A stretch of DNA of 64,000 nt from JABSQH01 sp965230015 (GTDB taxonomy: Bacteria; Actinomycetota; Acidimicrobiia; Acidimicrobiales; Ilumatobacteraceae), in NCBI GenBank assembly GCA_965230015.1, contig CBDDKF010000027.1, positions 124,001 to 188,000 on the forward strand, in the 5' to 3' direction. This document shows, in pieces, positions 24,733 through 33,450 of the stretch. The notes below the pieces were generated by a model, which was not told where the DNA came from, did no database searches, and was given only the letters and a program-made list of their open reading frames with translations. The stretch's first letter is position 1. The number at the start of each line of letters is the position of its first letter. Position numbers and translations under genes: made by a program.

Positions 24733-25882
24733 GCGGACCGGTGGTCGAGCGCGCCACGAGGCTGAACGCCGGCGGCTCGTCGTCGGGCTGCGCGGCCGCG
24801 GCGCCGTTGCCCGGCGGGTGCGACTGCTGGAACGCAGCGATGAGCGCACGCGCTGCTGCTGCGCCATTGCCGATCACGTCCTGGCGAATGGTGGTCAGCT
24901 CGACCACGTGGGCGAACTCGTGATCGTCGACGCCGATCAGCGAAACGTCGTGCCCGGGACGCAAGCCGCGTTCTTGGAGGGCCATCAATGCGCCGAAGGC
25001 CATCTCGTCGGACATGGCGAACACGGCGGTTGGTGGCTCATGCTCGAGGAGTGCAGCCATGGCGGCATAACCGCCGTCGAGGCGAAAGCCGCCGCCGACG
25101 ATCCGGTGCTCGTCGAGCTCGACACCGTCTTGCCCGCAGCGCTCGCGAAACCCGCGGAGACGTCGTTCGGGCACCTCGAACGCGATCGGGTCGAGGTCAC
25201 CGCCGATCACGCCGATGTCACGGTGGCCGAGTTCGAGCAGGTGTTCGGCGGCGAGCGCGCCGACAGCGGGGTCGTCGAGCACGACCGCCGGGTGATCACC
25301 GACACGCCAGCCAACGGTGGCCACGTGGACGCGCCGACGGGCGAGCGACTCGGCAAGTTCGCCGGCTACGGGGATGTCGACCAGGACCACGCCGTCGGCG
25401 CGGCGCTCGAGCTGCGAGCGTTCGTCGATCAATCGATCGACGCGACTGGGTTCGTCGGCGCCGATCACGAGGACGTCGTAGCCGGCATTGGTGCACACGG
25501 CTTCGACCCCGGCGACGATGTTCGAGAAGTACCAACTGCCCAGATGTGGGACGACCACGATCACGGTGTTGGTTCGCCCGGCGGCCAAGCGCGTGGCGGC
25601 CGGGTCGGGTTGGTAGCCGAGCCGATCCGCCACTTCGGCGACGCGGTGCCGAGTCGACGCCGCGACGTTCGGCAGGCCACGCAGGGCCCGACTGACCGTT
25701 GCCACCGACACTCCTGCGGCAGCCGCAACATCTTCGATCCGCGCCCGGCGCGGCGTCGCTCCGTTGTCGACGCCAGGTGCCAACGGACCATCGTGTGGAC
25801 CGACGCGGGGATCGCGTGGATCGACGCGTTGACCGTTGCCGTGCGTGGACGTGGTGCCGTCGGAGGTGGTGGATCCCCCCAT
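24710..25882 (-). CDS. LacI-family transcriptional regulator
   Basis: 390 residues. The LacI helix-turn-helix and hinge (ARIEDVAAAAGVSVATVSRALRG) sit at residues 47-69, after an unusual 45-residue Gly/Asp/Pro-rich N-terminal extension. The remainder is the periplasmic-binding-like effector domain (VVVPHLGSWYFSNIVAGVEA; TAVFAMSDEMAFGALMAL; VSLIGVDDHEFA). The start at 25882 is supported by TACACT 9 nt upstream; a GTG nearer the helix-turn-helix is possible. An operator overlaps its own -10, so it should repress itself. The other two operators point to the importer and ATPase genes. The effector is presumably the imported sugar or its phosphate. Confidence 0.92.
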   Translation of the reverse strand: MGGSTTSDGTTSTHGNGQRVDPRDPRVGPHDGPLAPGVDNGATPRRARIEDVAAAAGVSVATVSRALRGLPNVAASTRHRVAEVADRLGYQPDPAATRLAAGRTNTVIVVVPHLGSWYFSNIVAGVEAVCTNAGYDVLVIGADEPSRVDRLIDERSQLERRADGVVLVDIPVAGELAESLARRRVHVATVGWRVGDHPAVVLDDPAVGALAAEHLLELGHRDIGVIGGDLDPIAFEVPERRLRGFRERCGQDGVELDEHRIVGGGFRLDGGYAAMAALLEHEPPTAVFAMSDEMAFGALMALQERGLRPGHDVSLIGVDDHEFAHVVELTTIRQDVIGNGAAAARALIAAFQQSHPPGNGAAAAQPDDEPPAFSLVARSTTGPLNGHRPL

Positions 25883-25893
25883 GTGGCGCGGAG

Positions 25894-25907
25894 TGTAAGC
25901 GCTTTCA
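25894..25907 (-). promoter_or_regulatory. LacI-family autoregulatory operator
   Basis: TGTAAGCGCTTTCA overlaps the TACACT -10 (25892-25897 on the minus strand) and lies 12 nt from the lacI start. It matches the sites at 16586 and 24595. Confidence 0.8.
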
Positions 25908-26023
25908 GCGTTCCCGTTCCACGTCGAGGGCCCATCCTGGGTCCGCCACCACGATCGACCGACGTTCGGAGGCGCCCGAGGAAACGGCCGGTGGCCGCGT
26001 CGGCTGCGCAGTTCTGCGAGACC

Positions 26024-26839
26024 ATGCCCGATACCGTCGCGTCGGTGAACGCCGACAGTTCCGACACGGCCGCCCGCCGCGCGGTGGCCGCGCGCGCCAT
26101 TGCGCTGATCGATCTGACCGATCTCGCCGATGATCACGCGGCGGACGGCATCGACGAACTCTGCGCGCGCGCCGCAGCGCACGGCACCGCCGCGGTGTGT
26201 GTCTGGCCCGAGTACGTCGCTCGATGCGCCGACGCACTCGCATCCACCGATGTGCGCGTGGCCACGGTGGTCAACTTCCCGTCGGGCGACGACTCGGTCG
26301 ATGCCGTCGCCGAACTGACCGCAGCGGCGTTGGGTGACGGCGCCGACGACATCGACGTGGTATTGCCGTACCGGGCCTTCGCAAACGGCGACCTCGAACG
26401 GCCGGCACGTGTGCTCGATGCCGTGCGCGCCGCCGTCGCGGCGCCGGCCATCGTCAAAGTGATCCTCGAGTCGGGTGAACTGACCGAACCCGGCCAAGTG
26501 ATGCGCGCCGCGCAGTTCGCGGTGGATCACGGCGCCGACTTCATCAAGACCTCGACCGGCAAGACGCCGGTTGGCGCAACGACCGAGGCTGCACGCAGCA
26601 TGCTCGAAGTGATCGCCGCTGCATCGGCCCAGGGCCGACAGGTGGGGCTCAAGCCATCTGGAGGGATCCGTACCGTCGACGACGCAGCGCGTTACCTCGA
26701 TCTCGCCGACCGGGTGATGGGCGCGCCGTGGGCCTCTCCGGCCACGTTCCGCTTCGGTGCCAGCGGCTTGCTCGCCGCGCTCGCCGCCGTGGTCGAGGGA
26801 CAGCCGTCTGACGCGCCGGCGCCCGATTCCAGCTACTGA
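26024..26839 (+). CDS. deoC: Deoxyribose-phosphate aldolase
   Basis: 271 residues of the DeoC TIM barrel. The Schiff-base Lys lies in DFIKTSTGK, the second active-site Lys in VGLKPSGGIR, and the Asp in DDIDVVLPYRAF. It cleaves 2-deoxyribose-5-phosphate to glyceraldehyde-3-phosphate and acetaldehyde. ATG 26024 and GTG 26045 are both plausible; TACCGT at 26032-26037 ends 7 nt before the GTG, which would make 26045 a leaderless start. It diverges from lacI, suggesting a link to deoxynucleoside or sugar catabolism; the nucleoside hydrolase gene is 25 kb away. Confidence 0.9.
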   Translation: MPDTVASVNADSSDTAARRAVAARAIALIDLTDLADDHAADGIDELCARAAAHGTAAVCVWPEYVARCADALASTDVRVATVVNFPSGDDSVDAVAELTAAALGDGADDIDVVLPYRAFANGDLERPARVLDAVRAAVAAPAIVKVILESGELTEPGQVMRAAQFAVDHGADFIKTSTGKTPVGATTEAARSMLEVIAAASAQGRQVGLKPSGGIRTVDDAARYLDLADRVMGAPWASPATFRFGASGLLAALAAVVEGQPSDAPAPDSSY

Positions 26840-26852
26840 CCGGCGTACTGCC

Positions 26853-28700
26853 ATGACCACCGAGCTCGAGCCGACCGACAGGCCGACGCGCCGTGGTCGA
26901 TGGGCCCCCGTTGCAGCCGCACTGGTCACGGTGGCGATCGTGGCGGCGGCGACCGCAATCGCCAGCGATCCGCCGCCGTCGATCGAATCGGCCGACGAGC
27001 GCGTCGTGCCCTCGACGAAGCAGCGCGTCGGCGCGTCGGGTGATGCCTCCACCACCACGTCCGCCGATACGTCGAGCACGACGCCGACGTCGCGGGTATC
27101 GCGCACCACGACGGTCCCCGCTACGAGCACCACGTCCCTTCCCGCCACCGACGAGTCGGCGATCGAACCGGCGAGCGCGGCGGACGCGCCAGTGCCGGAT
27201 GCCGACAACCCGGCGGTGGTCGCCCGCCCTGCGCCGCCGGACTCACCACCGCCGCCGCCGCCCGATGCGCCAGCGCCCCCGTGGGCCGCATCGACCGGGT
27301 TCAGCGAAGCCGGATACGTCTCGGTCGACGTCGGCTGCGCCGCCGGCACCGATGCGGCCGCACTCGACGCCTTCTTCGCTCAGCGCGTCGGCCCGGTGCT
27401 GGGGTGGGACTATCAACACGTGTACCCGCTCGGTGGCGACCGCTACCTGTGGGTGTTCCAGGACACCTTCGTCGAACACTCCGGCACGGCGGCCACACTC
27501 GACCGCTCGGGCTTCGTGCACAACGCCGCGCTGGTGCAGCAGGGCTCCTGTTTCGAGCTCTTGCACCGCGGCTCGATCTTCCGGCCCGAGCCATTCGAGG
27601 TCGGGACGGGCACGCAGACGCTCTCGACGTGGTTCTGGCCGATGGGCGGTGAAGTGCACGGCGGGCAACTGCACATCGTGTGGGCCGAGATGGTCAAGGA
27701 CGCAGTCGATCCGACACCGCCCGACGGGTTGGGGTGGCACCCACGACGAACCTGGATCGGCACCTACGACTCGACCACGCTGGCGCGCATCGGATTCGCT
27801 CCAGCGCCCAACTCAGGCACCGTTCCGATCTACGGCTATGTGGTGGCCAGCGATGCCACGCACACCTATTTGTTCGGCAACACGTTCGAACAGAACTTGT
27901 TGCGCGAAGGCGGGTACTGGAACGGCCCGCACTCGGCGACCGAGGTGTATCTCGCTCGGGTGCCCCGCGGCCAGCTGTTCGCGGCGCCGATGTACAAGTC
28001 GACGTCCGGTTGGTCGAGCGATCCTCGCGACGCGGCCCCGATCCTCCAACGGCACTGGGTGGAGTTTCCTTTCCAGCCGCGCTTCATGGACGGGCAATGG
28101 GTGTCGGTGTCGGCCGACGATGGCTATTGGGGAGATGCGCTCACCGTCGACGTGGCGAACGATCCATGGGGGCCGTGGACGACAGTGGCCACCGGACCGT
28201 TGCTGCCGCGCAACGCCGACCCGCTGATGAACACCTACCACGCCCATCTCGCGCCCTGGCGCGACGCTGCCGGCAACTTAGTGGTGACGGTGTCGAACAA
28301 CGCGCGCAACATGCTGGCCCACGCGTGGCCGCGCCCCGACCGGTATCGCCCGATGGCCTTCTCGTGGCCGTGGGTGCCGGCTCCGCCGCGTCCTGCGCCG
28401 CCTCCCGCGCCGTCCACCACCGCACCCTCCACCACCGCGCCCTCCACCACCGCACCGACGACTGCGCCCACCACCGCGGCACCGACCGCGCCGACCACCA
28501 CCGCGCCGACGACCACGACGACCACCACGGTCGCCGCTACGACGACCACCACCGCGCCGGCCACGACGACCACCACGACGTCGAGCACCTCGACCACGAC
28601 CACGTCGAGTACCTCGACCACGACCACCGTGCCGGAGAGTTCCACCAGTAGCGAGCCGCAGGACGAACCGACGCCCGACCAGGGCGCGACCGACCCCTGA
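26853..28700 (+). CDS. Secreted or surface protein with Thr-rich C-terminal tail
   Basis: 615 residues. A short cytoplasmic Arg-containing N-terminus and one hydrophobic helix (WAPVAAALVTVAIVAAATAI) form a signal or anchor. A Ser/Thr/Pro-rich linker runs to about 145. A globular domain of about 370 residues follows, with repeated strand-turn motifs (GGDRYLWVFQDTFV; GQLHIVWAEMV; YLFGNTFEQ; DALTVDVANDPWGPWTTVATGP) that suggest a beta-propeller of the DUF4185 or glycan-hydrolase-like kind. I cannot assign the family with confidence. The last 90 residues are almost pure Thr/Ser/Pro/Ala, as in glycosylated cell-wall proteins. It starts 14 nt after deoC and may be co-transcribed. Confidence 0.6.
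   Translation: MTTELEPTDRPTRRGRWAPVAAALVTVAIVAAATAIASDPPPSIESADERVVPSTKQRVGASGDASTTTSADTSSTTPTSRVSRTTTVPATSTTSLPATDESAIEPASAADAPVPDADNPAVVARPAPPDSPPPPPPDAPAPPWAASTGFSEAGYVSVDVGCAAGTDAAALDAFFAQRVGPVLGWDYQHVYPLGGDRYLWVFQDTFVEHSGTAATLDRSGFVHNAALVQQGSCFELLHRGSIFRPEPFEVGTGTQTLSTWFWPMGGEVHGGQLHIVWAEMVKDAVDPTPPDGLGWHPRRTWIGTYDSTTLARIGFAPAPNSGTVPIYGYVVASDATHTYLFGNTFEQNLLREGGYWNGPHSATEVYLARVPRGQLFAAPMYKSTSGWSSDPRDAAPILQRHWVEFPFQPRFMDGQWVSVSADDGYWGDALTVDVANDPWGPWTTVATGPLLPRNADPLMNTYHAHLAPWRDAAGNLVVTVSNNARNMLAHAWPRPDRYRPMAFSWPWVPAPPRPAPPPAPSTTAPSTTAPSTTAPTTAPTTAAPTAPTTTAPTTTTTTTVAATTTTTAPATTTTTTSSTSTTTTSSTSTTTTVPESSTSSEPQDEPTPDQGATDP
28416..28640 (+). repeat. ACC/ACG-rich low-complexity tract
   Basis: Short ACC, ACG and GCG units encode the Thr/Pro/Ala tail of the secreted protein. 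Such tracts slip easily, so length may differ between strains. Confidence 0.6.
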
Positions 28701-28729
28701 CCCGCGGCCACCCCAGCTCGCTGGATCGC

Positions 28730-28735
28730 TACGGT
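28730..28735 (+). promoter_or_regulatory. Leaderless-type -10 (TACGGT)
   Basis: TACGGT ends 8 nt before ATG 28744 of the M14 peptidase gene; no ribosome binding site is present. Confidence 0.5.
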
Positions 28736-28743
28736 CGAAAGCG

Positions 28744-29541
28744 ATGGCGACGGGCGGATCTCGAGTCGGACGGCGACGGCTGTTCGGCGTCGCCGCCGCC
28801 ACCGGCATGGCTGCCCTGGCCAGCTCGATCAGCCGGGCGATCGCCGCGCCGAGCCCGGCGACGCGCACGCCATTCGCCGTTCGCCTCAACCCGCCCGATC
28901 CCACCCGCGGTTGGACCACTGCGGTCATCGGCCGCTCGGTGAACGGCTTGCCCATCGACGTGTGGCATTCGCGTGCCCCGCGCCGCGAGCGTCGTCGAGT
29001 CGTGGTGGTGTCGGCGATTCACGGCGACGAACGGATCGTGCGACCGCTCGGTCACGAACTGGCCAAGTCGGTCCTACCCGAGGATGTCGCGCTGTGGATC
29101 GTCCCTGCGGCCAACCCCGACGGCTGGCTCGCCGGTACTCGCAACAACGCCAACAACATCGATCTCAACCGCAACTTCCCGTGGGACTGGCGAGCATCGA
29201 CCGGCGGACCAGCGCCGCTCTCGGAGCCCGAGGCGCGTGCGCTGATCGAGTTCGCGCCAGCGGTGAACCCGGACCTGATCGTGTGGCTCCATCAGCCGGC
29301 GCGCTACGTCGGCCCGATCGGGTTGACGCCGGTCGAGTACGCGCAGGCGTGGTCGGCCTACGTACCCGAACCGGTACGCACCGGTGTGACGCAGCACGGT
29401 GGGTCGGAAACGTGGTGTGCCCTGGTCGCCGGGATTCCGACGATCCTGATCGAGGTGGGCGGCACCGAGATCACCCCGGGCCTGCTCGAATCCCACCGAC
29501 GCGGATTCCAGGCCTGCGTGCGCGAGGTTCGGCCACGTTGA
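28744..29541 (+). CDS. M14-family zinc carboxypeptidase, Tat-exported
   Basis: 265 residues. The N-terminus SRVGRRRLFGVAAATG followed by a hydrophobic stretch and AIA is a twin-arginine signal. Zinc ligands appear as HGDE (His and Glu) and a later His in VWLHQPARYVG. The substrate-binding NNIDLNRNFPWDW and the catalytic Glu in ILIEVGG complete the M14 set. The compact size fits MpaA-like or murein-peptide amidases that trim gamma-D-Glu-diaminopimelate bonds; this specificity is inferred. It sits beside a surface protein gene and upstream of the tRNA. Confidence 0.85.
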   Translation: MATGGSRVGRRRLFGVAAATGMAALASSISRAIAAPSPATRTPFAVRLNPPDPTRGWTTAVIGRSVNGLPIDVWHSRAPRRERRRVVVVSAIHGDERIVRPLGHELAKSVLPEDVALWIVPAANPDGWLAGTRNNANNIDLNRNFPWDWRASTGGPAPLSEPEARALIEFAPAVNPDLIVWLHQPARYVGPIGLTPVEYAQAWSAYVPEPVRTGVTQHGGSETWCALVAGIPTILIEVGGTEITPGLLESHRRGFQACVREVRPR

Positions 29542-29595
29542 TCAACCCGTCGCAGCCCCACACGGCGAGCCGCGTTGAACACAGAACGCGGCCGG

Positions 29596-29601
29596 TAGTC
29601 T
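29596..29601 (+). promoter_or_regulatory. Likely tRNA promoter -10 (TAGTCT)
   Basis: TAGTCT lies 10 nt before the tRNA 5' end, with TTGAAC at 29575-29580 as a possible -35 (15-nt spacing, a little short). Confidence 0.4.
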
Positions 29602-29611
29602 GCCGTCTCCC

Positions 29612-29683
29612 GCCCTCGTAGCTCAGGGGATAGAGCATCGGCCTCCGGAGCCGTGTGCGCAGGTTCGAATCCTGCCGAGGGCG
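29612..29683 (+). tRNA. tRNA-Arg (anticodon CCG)
   Basis: A full cloverleaf can be drawn: acceptor GCCCTCG/CGAGGGC, D stem GCTC/GAGC, anticodon loop CTCCGGA with anticodon CCG, T arm GCAGG-TTCGAAT-CCTGC and discriminator G. The first anticodon-stem pair is T-T. The 3' CCA is not encoded, so it must be added by the CCA-adding enzyme. It reads the CGG codon. Confidence 0.95.
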
Positions 29684-29808
29684 CACTATGCCGGGATGGC
29701 GAACACCCGGCCGGCCGACCTGCGTCGTCGGAGCACGGACCTTGGCCTCTCCCGCTCGACTGAGATGTGCGTCAGCATCGGGTTACGAGCGACTGAAAGG
29801 GCATCCCG

Positions 29809-30162
29809 ATGACCGCGACCACCGACCACCCAGCCCGCCGCCGTGAGCTGCACGCCGGCTACCGCACGCTGAACCGGGACCTGGCGGATGTGATGAACGG
29901 CTTCGGCGCATTGCACCAGGCGGCCGTCGCCGACGGGAGCCTCTCGCGGAGCACCAAAGAGCTGATCGCCGTCGCTATCGCCGTGGCGTTGCATTGCGAG
30001 GACTGCGTCACATTGCACATGCACGACGCGATCAAGGCCGGGGCAACGCGCGAGCAGGTACTCGAAGCGATCGGCGTTGCGGTGCTGATGGGCGGCGGTC
30101 CCGCATCGACGTATGCAACGCGTGCCGTCGAGGCGTTCGATCAGTTCAGCCAGTCGACTTAG
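29809..30162 (+). CDS. Carboxymuconolactone decarboxylase / AhpD-like family protein
   Basis: 117 residues, all-helical, with the CMD motif HCEDCVTLHMHDAIKAGAT (Cys-x2-Cys-x3-His). That redox-active pair is typical of AhpD-like peroxidase partners and related small proteins rather than of true decarboxylases. It begins 126 nt after the tRNA. Its stop overlaps the stop of the convergent thioesterase gene. The role is probably peroxide or redox defence, but the substrate is unknown. Confidence 0.88.
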   Translation: MTATTDHPARRRELHAGYRTLNRDLADVMNGFGALHQAAVADGSLSRSTKELIAVAIAVALHCEDCVTLHMHDAIKAGATREQVLEAIGVAVLMGGGPASTYATRAVEAFDQFSQST

Positions 30163-30575
30163 CCCGCGCGCGTACTGAACGTGCACCGGCCGACGGCCAC
30201 GAGGCGGTCGTCCGCGTCGATCACGTCGACATCGACCACGCCGATCGTCCGGCCGGCGCGGCGCACCGTGGCAACGGCGTACACATCGCCAGTGGCGGGA
30301 CGGAGGTAGTCGGTGCGCATGTCGATGGTCGATGGCGGGTTTCCGGTGACCATCACCAACAAGAACGTGCCGGCGGTGTCGATCAACGCTGCGAGTGCGC
30401 CGCCGTGCATTTGCCCGCGGCGGCCAGCTCGCTTGAGGTGCTCCACGAGCGGCATGTCGATGCGCATCGTTTGAGCCGTCTCGTCGATCTCGGTGATGCG
30501 CATTCCGCACGAATGGGCAAAGGGCACGGCCTCGAGGAACCCCTGCAGCGTGTCGAGTTGGGTTGCCTCGGCCAT
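30159..30575 (-). CDS. PaaI-type hotdog-fold thioesterase
   Basis: 138 residues. The core GQMHGGALAALIDTAGTFLL is the PaaI/YdiI hotdog motif (HGG and a downstream acidic residue), followed by STIDMRTDYLRPATG. It should hydrolyse acyl- or aryl-CoA thioesters. Its ATG overlaps the stop of the upstream dehydrogenase by one base (TGATG), so the two are coupled. It converges with the CMD-family gene, the stops overlapping. Confidence 0.85.
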   Translation of the reverse strand: MAEATQLDTLQGFLEAVPFAHSCGMRITEIDETAQTMRIDMPLVEHLKRAGRRGQMHGGALAALIDTAGTFLLVMVTGNPPSTIDMRTDYLRPATGDVYAVATVRRAGRTIGVVDVDVIDADDRLVAVGRCTFSTRAG

Positions 30576-31585
30576 CAGGCTGACACTCCGGGCACGATGA
30601 TCGACTTGCCGACCACCGCACGGTCGATCAGCTCGGTCATCGCCGAGGGAAGCTGGTCGAGCGGCCGCACCGAGTGGATCAGCGGCGTGAGTGATCCCGC
30701 GGCGACCATGTCGAGCACCACCTTCTGTTCATCGGGGAGCCAGCCGTTCGACCCGATGATGTTTTGCTCGAAGCTCCAGATGTAGCGGATGTCGGTCGGC
30801 GGCTCGAATCCGGCGGTCGCCCCACAGGTGAGCATCCGCCCGTCGTTGCGCAGGCAGTGCAGCGACTGCGCCCACGTGTCGCCGCCGATGTAGTTGATGA
30901 TCACATCGGCGCCGCCGCGACCGAGCATCCGCGGTCGCCCGCAGATGTCGTGCACCGCCTCGACCCAATCGACCTCGCTCGTGTTGATCACATGGTCGGC
31001 CCCGATTTCGGTCAGCTTGGCGAGCTTCCAGTCGGCGCTCCCGGTGACGATCACCTCGGCACCGACGGACTTGGCCAGTTGCACACAACAGGTTCCCACG
31101 CCGCCGGTCGCGCCGAGGATCAGCACCTTCTCGCCGCCGCTGACCCTGCCGCGGGTGACCATCATGCGGTACGCCGTTCCGTAGGCGATCGGCAGCGCTG
31201 CCGCGTCGACATCGGAGACGCCGTCGGGAATGGCGATGAGGTTCGACGCCGGGATGCGCACGAACTCGCTCGCCGCGCCGAGGCGCGTCTCGCCGGTCAT
31301 TCCTTCGCCGAGTACGAACGGGTGCGGGCACACCCGATCGCCGACCGCCCAGCCGTCGACCTCTGCGCCGGTGGCGACGATCGTGCCTGCGAAGTCGCCG
31401 CCCGGCGTCATGGGCAGCGGCGTCTTCAGCCCGGTGGTGCCGCCCAGGATCATCGGATCGAACCCGTTGAGCGACACCGCTCCGACGCTGATGACGACGT
31501 CGCCGGGGCCGCACACGGGATCCGGTACGTCGACCACACGGAGCTCGTCGACGCCGCCGTGTCGGGAGAACTGGATCGCGCGCAT
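30575..31585 (-). CDS. Zinc-independent quinone oxidoreductase-like MDR protein
   Basis: 336 residues of the medium-chain dehydrogenase/reductase family. Features are MRAIQFSRHGGVDELRVVDVPDP at the N-terminus, GGDFAGTIVATGAEVDGWAVGDRV, and the NADPH-binding LILGATGGVGTCCVQLAKSVGAEVIVT. The catalytic-Zn Cys of true alcohol dehydrogenases is absent. ATG 31585 is favoured over the longer open frame because of the canonical N-terminus and TACAGT 10 nt upstream. It forms a two-gene operon with the thioesterase. The substrate is unknown. Confidence 0.88.
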   Translation of the reverse strand: MRAIQFSRHGGVDELRVVDVPDPVCGPGDVVISVGAVSLNGFDPMILGGTTGLKTPLPMTPGGDFAGTIVATGAEVDGWAVGDRVCPHPFVLGEGMTGETRLGAASEFVRIPASNLIAIPDGVSDVDAAALPIAYGTAYRMMVTRGRVSGGEKVLILGATGGVGTCCVQLAKSVGAEVIVTGSADWKLAKLTEIGADHVINTSEVDWVEAVHDICGRPRMLGRGGADVIINYIGGDTWAQSLHCLRNDGRMLTCGATAGFEPPTDIRYIWSFEQNIIGSNGWLPDEQKVVLDMVAAGSLTPLIHSVRPLDQLPSAMTELIDRAVVGKSIIVPGVSA

Positions 31586-31595
31586 CTGCGCGCGG

Positions 31596-31601
31596 ACTGT
31601 A
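31596..31601 (-). promoter_or_regulatory. Leaderless-type -10 (TACAGT)
   Basis: TACAGT on the minus strand ends 10 nt before ATG 31585 of the MDR gene. Confidence 0.4.
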
Positions 31602-31719
31602 CCGATCGGCGGCTCCGCCCGCCGAGGCGCCCGGACCGCGCTGGCCCAGCCACCAGCGGTCGACAACGTCGACAACGCGGTGGGGGAGCTCACGGGCGAT
31701 CCGGCAGACTGGGTCGCGC

Positions 31720-33450
31720 ATGGCTGACCCGATCGCCACTCTCACCGACCGGTTGACGCCGGTGTTCGACGCGCTCGCCGACGGCGGCTCGGCCGACCCG
31801 ACCGTGCGTCCATCCGAGCACGCCGACGCTCAGATCAACGGCGCGCTGCCGCTGGCCAAGCGCGTCGGCACGAACCCGCGCGAGCTGGCCCAGCGGGTGA
31901 TCGACGCAGGAGCGCTCGACGACGTGGCGTCGGCGACCGAGGTCGCCGGGCCGGGGTTCATCAACGTCACGTTCGCCGGAAGGTTCCTGTCTGGCGAGCT
32001 CGCGACGGTGGCGAGCGATGAGCGGCTAGGTGTCGCCATGGCCGACCCAGCGAAGACGATCGTCGTCGACTATTCGCACCCGAACGTGGCCAAAGAGATG
32101 CACGTCGGGCATCTCCGGACGACGATCATCGGCGACTCGCTGGTGCGGATTCTCGGATTCGCCGGCCATCGCGTGATTCGCGAGAACCACATCGGCGACT
32201 GGGGTCGCCCATTCGGCATGCTCATCGAACACCTCCTCGATCTCGGTGAGGATGCGGCCGCAGACGGACTCACCCAGGGCGACCTCGATGGCTTCTACCG
32301 GGCGGCCAACAAGAAGTTCGACGCCGATCCCGAGTTCGCCGAACGCTCCCGCCAGCGGGTGGTGCTGCTGCAGGGCGGCGACCCCGACACGCTGGCGTTG
32401 TGGCAGCGGCTGGTCGATCTGTCGACGGAGTACTTCAACACGGTGTACGACAAGCTCGGGGTGCTGCTCACCGACGACGATCTCGCGGGGGAGAGTCAGT
32501 ACCAGCCGCTCATGCCCGACACGTTGGCCCGGCTCGAGAAGTCGGGTCTGCTCGTCGACGACGACGGCGCCCGCGTGGTGTTCCCGCCGGGCTTCACCAA
32601 TCGCGAGGGCGACCCGCTGCCGCTGATCATCCAGGCACGGACCGGTGGATTCAACTACGCCACCAGCGACCTCGCCTGCGTGATCGATCGCGTCGAACGG
32701 CTCGACGCCGACCTGATGTTGTACGTCGTCGACGCGGGCCAGTCGCAGCACTTCCAGATGATCTTTGAAGTCGCCCGGATGGCCGGCTGGCTCGACGACA
32801 CGACACAGGCGGTGCATGTTCCGTTCGGCGTGGTGCTCGGCGAAGACCGCCGGCGACTGCGCAGCCGCAGCGGTGAACCGATCAGGCTCGTCGAGCTGAT
32901 CGACGAGGCGGTCGAGCGCGCCGCGGCCGCGATCGCGCAGAAGAACCCCGACCTCGACCCGGACGAACGGGCCGCAGTCACGCGCATGGTCGGCATCGGT
33001 GCGTTGAAGTACGCCGAACTGTCGAGCGACCGGGTCAAGGACTACGTGTTCGACTGGGACCGGATGCTGTCGTTCGACGGCAACACCGGGCCCTACCTGC
33101 AATACGCCCATGCCCGCATCTGCTCGCTGTTCCGGCGCGCCGAGGTCGCCCGCCCAACGGTGCGCACCGTCGCGATCGAACTCGGTGAGCCGGCCGAGCA
33201 CGCGTTGGCGTTGCGGCTGCTGGCCTACCCGACGGCGATCGACACCACACTCGAGACGTACTCGCCACACAAGCTGTGCACGTACCTCTACGAGCTGGCC
33301 ACCGACTTCACTTCGTTCTACGAGCGGTGCCCCGTGCTCAAAGCCGACGAGCCGACGCGCACCAGCAGGCTGGCCCTCGCCGACCTGACGGCGCGCGTGC
33401 TCGCCCATGGGCTCGACCTGCTCGGCATCGAGGCGCCGGAGCGGATGTGA
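31720..33450 (+). CDS. argS: Arginyl-tRNA synthetase
   Basis: 576 residues, the class I ArgRS length. The order is: N-terminal additional domain, catalytic domain with VDYSHPNVAKEMHVGHLRTTIIGD (HVGH motif), KMSK-equivalent region FGVVLGEDRRRLRSRSG (a canonical KMSK is absent, as in many ArgRS), and the helical anticodon-binding C-terminus ending in LLGIEAPERM. It charges tRNA-Arg. CAGACT ends 9 nt before ATG 31720. It overlaps lysA by 4 nt (GTGA), the usual actinobacterial pairing. tRNA-Arg(CCG) is 2 kb away. Confidence 0.96.
   Translation: MADPIATLTDRLTPVFDALADGGSADPTVRPSEHADAQINGALPLAKRVGTNPRELAQRVIDAGALDDVASATEVAGPGFINVTFAGRFLSGELATVASDERLGVAMADPAKTIVVDYSHPNVAKEMHVGHLRTTIIGDSLVRILGFAGHRVIRENHIGDWGRPFGMLIEHLLDLGEDAAADGLTQGDLDGFYRAANKKFDADPEFAERSRQRVVLLQGGDPDTLALWQRLVDLSTEYFNTVYDKLGVLLTDDDLAGESQYQPLMPDTLARLEKSGLLVDDDGARVVFPPGFTNREGDPLPLIIQARTGGFNYATSDLACVIDRVERLDADLMLYVVDAGQSQHFQMIFEVARMAGWLDDTTQAVHVPFGVVLGEDRRRLRSRSGEPIRLVELIDEAVERAAAAIAQKNPDLDPDERAAVTRMVGIGALKYAELSSDRVKDYVFDWDRMLSFDGNTGPYLQYAHARICSLFRRAEVARPTVRTVAIELGEPAEHALALRLLAYPTAIDTTLETYSPHKLCTYLYELATDFTSFYERCPVLKADEPTRTSRLALADLTARVLAHGLDLLGIEAPERM

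Noticed and set aside
24722..26023. Long plus-strand frame continuous with deoC and antisense to lacI
   Set aside because: Only the part from 26024 shows DeoC motifs; the upstream part is antisense to the LacI coding sequence.
29471..29686. Minus-strand ORF running through the tRNA (protein starting MRPRQDSNLRTRLRRP)
   Set aside because: It is the antisense translation of a tRNA-Arg gene, a well-known annotation artefact; the tRNA explains the sequence.
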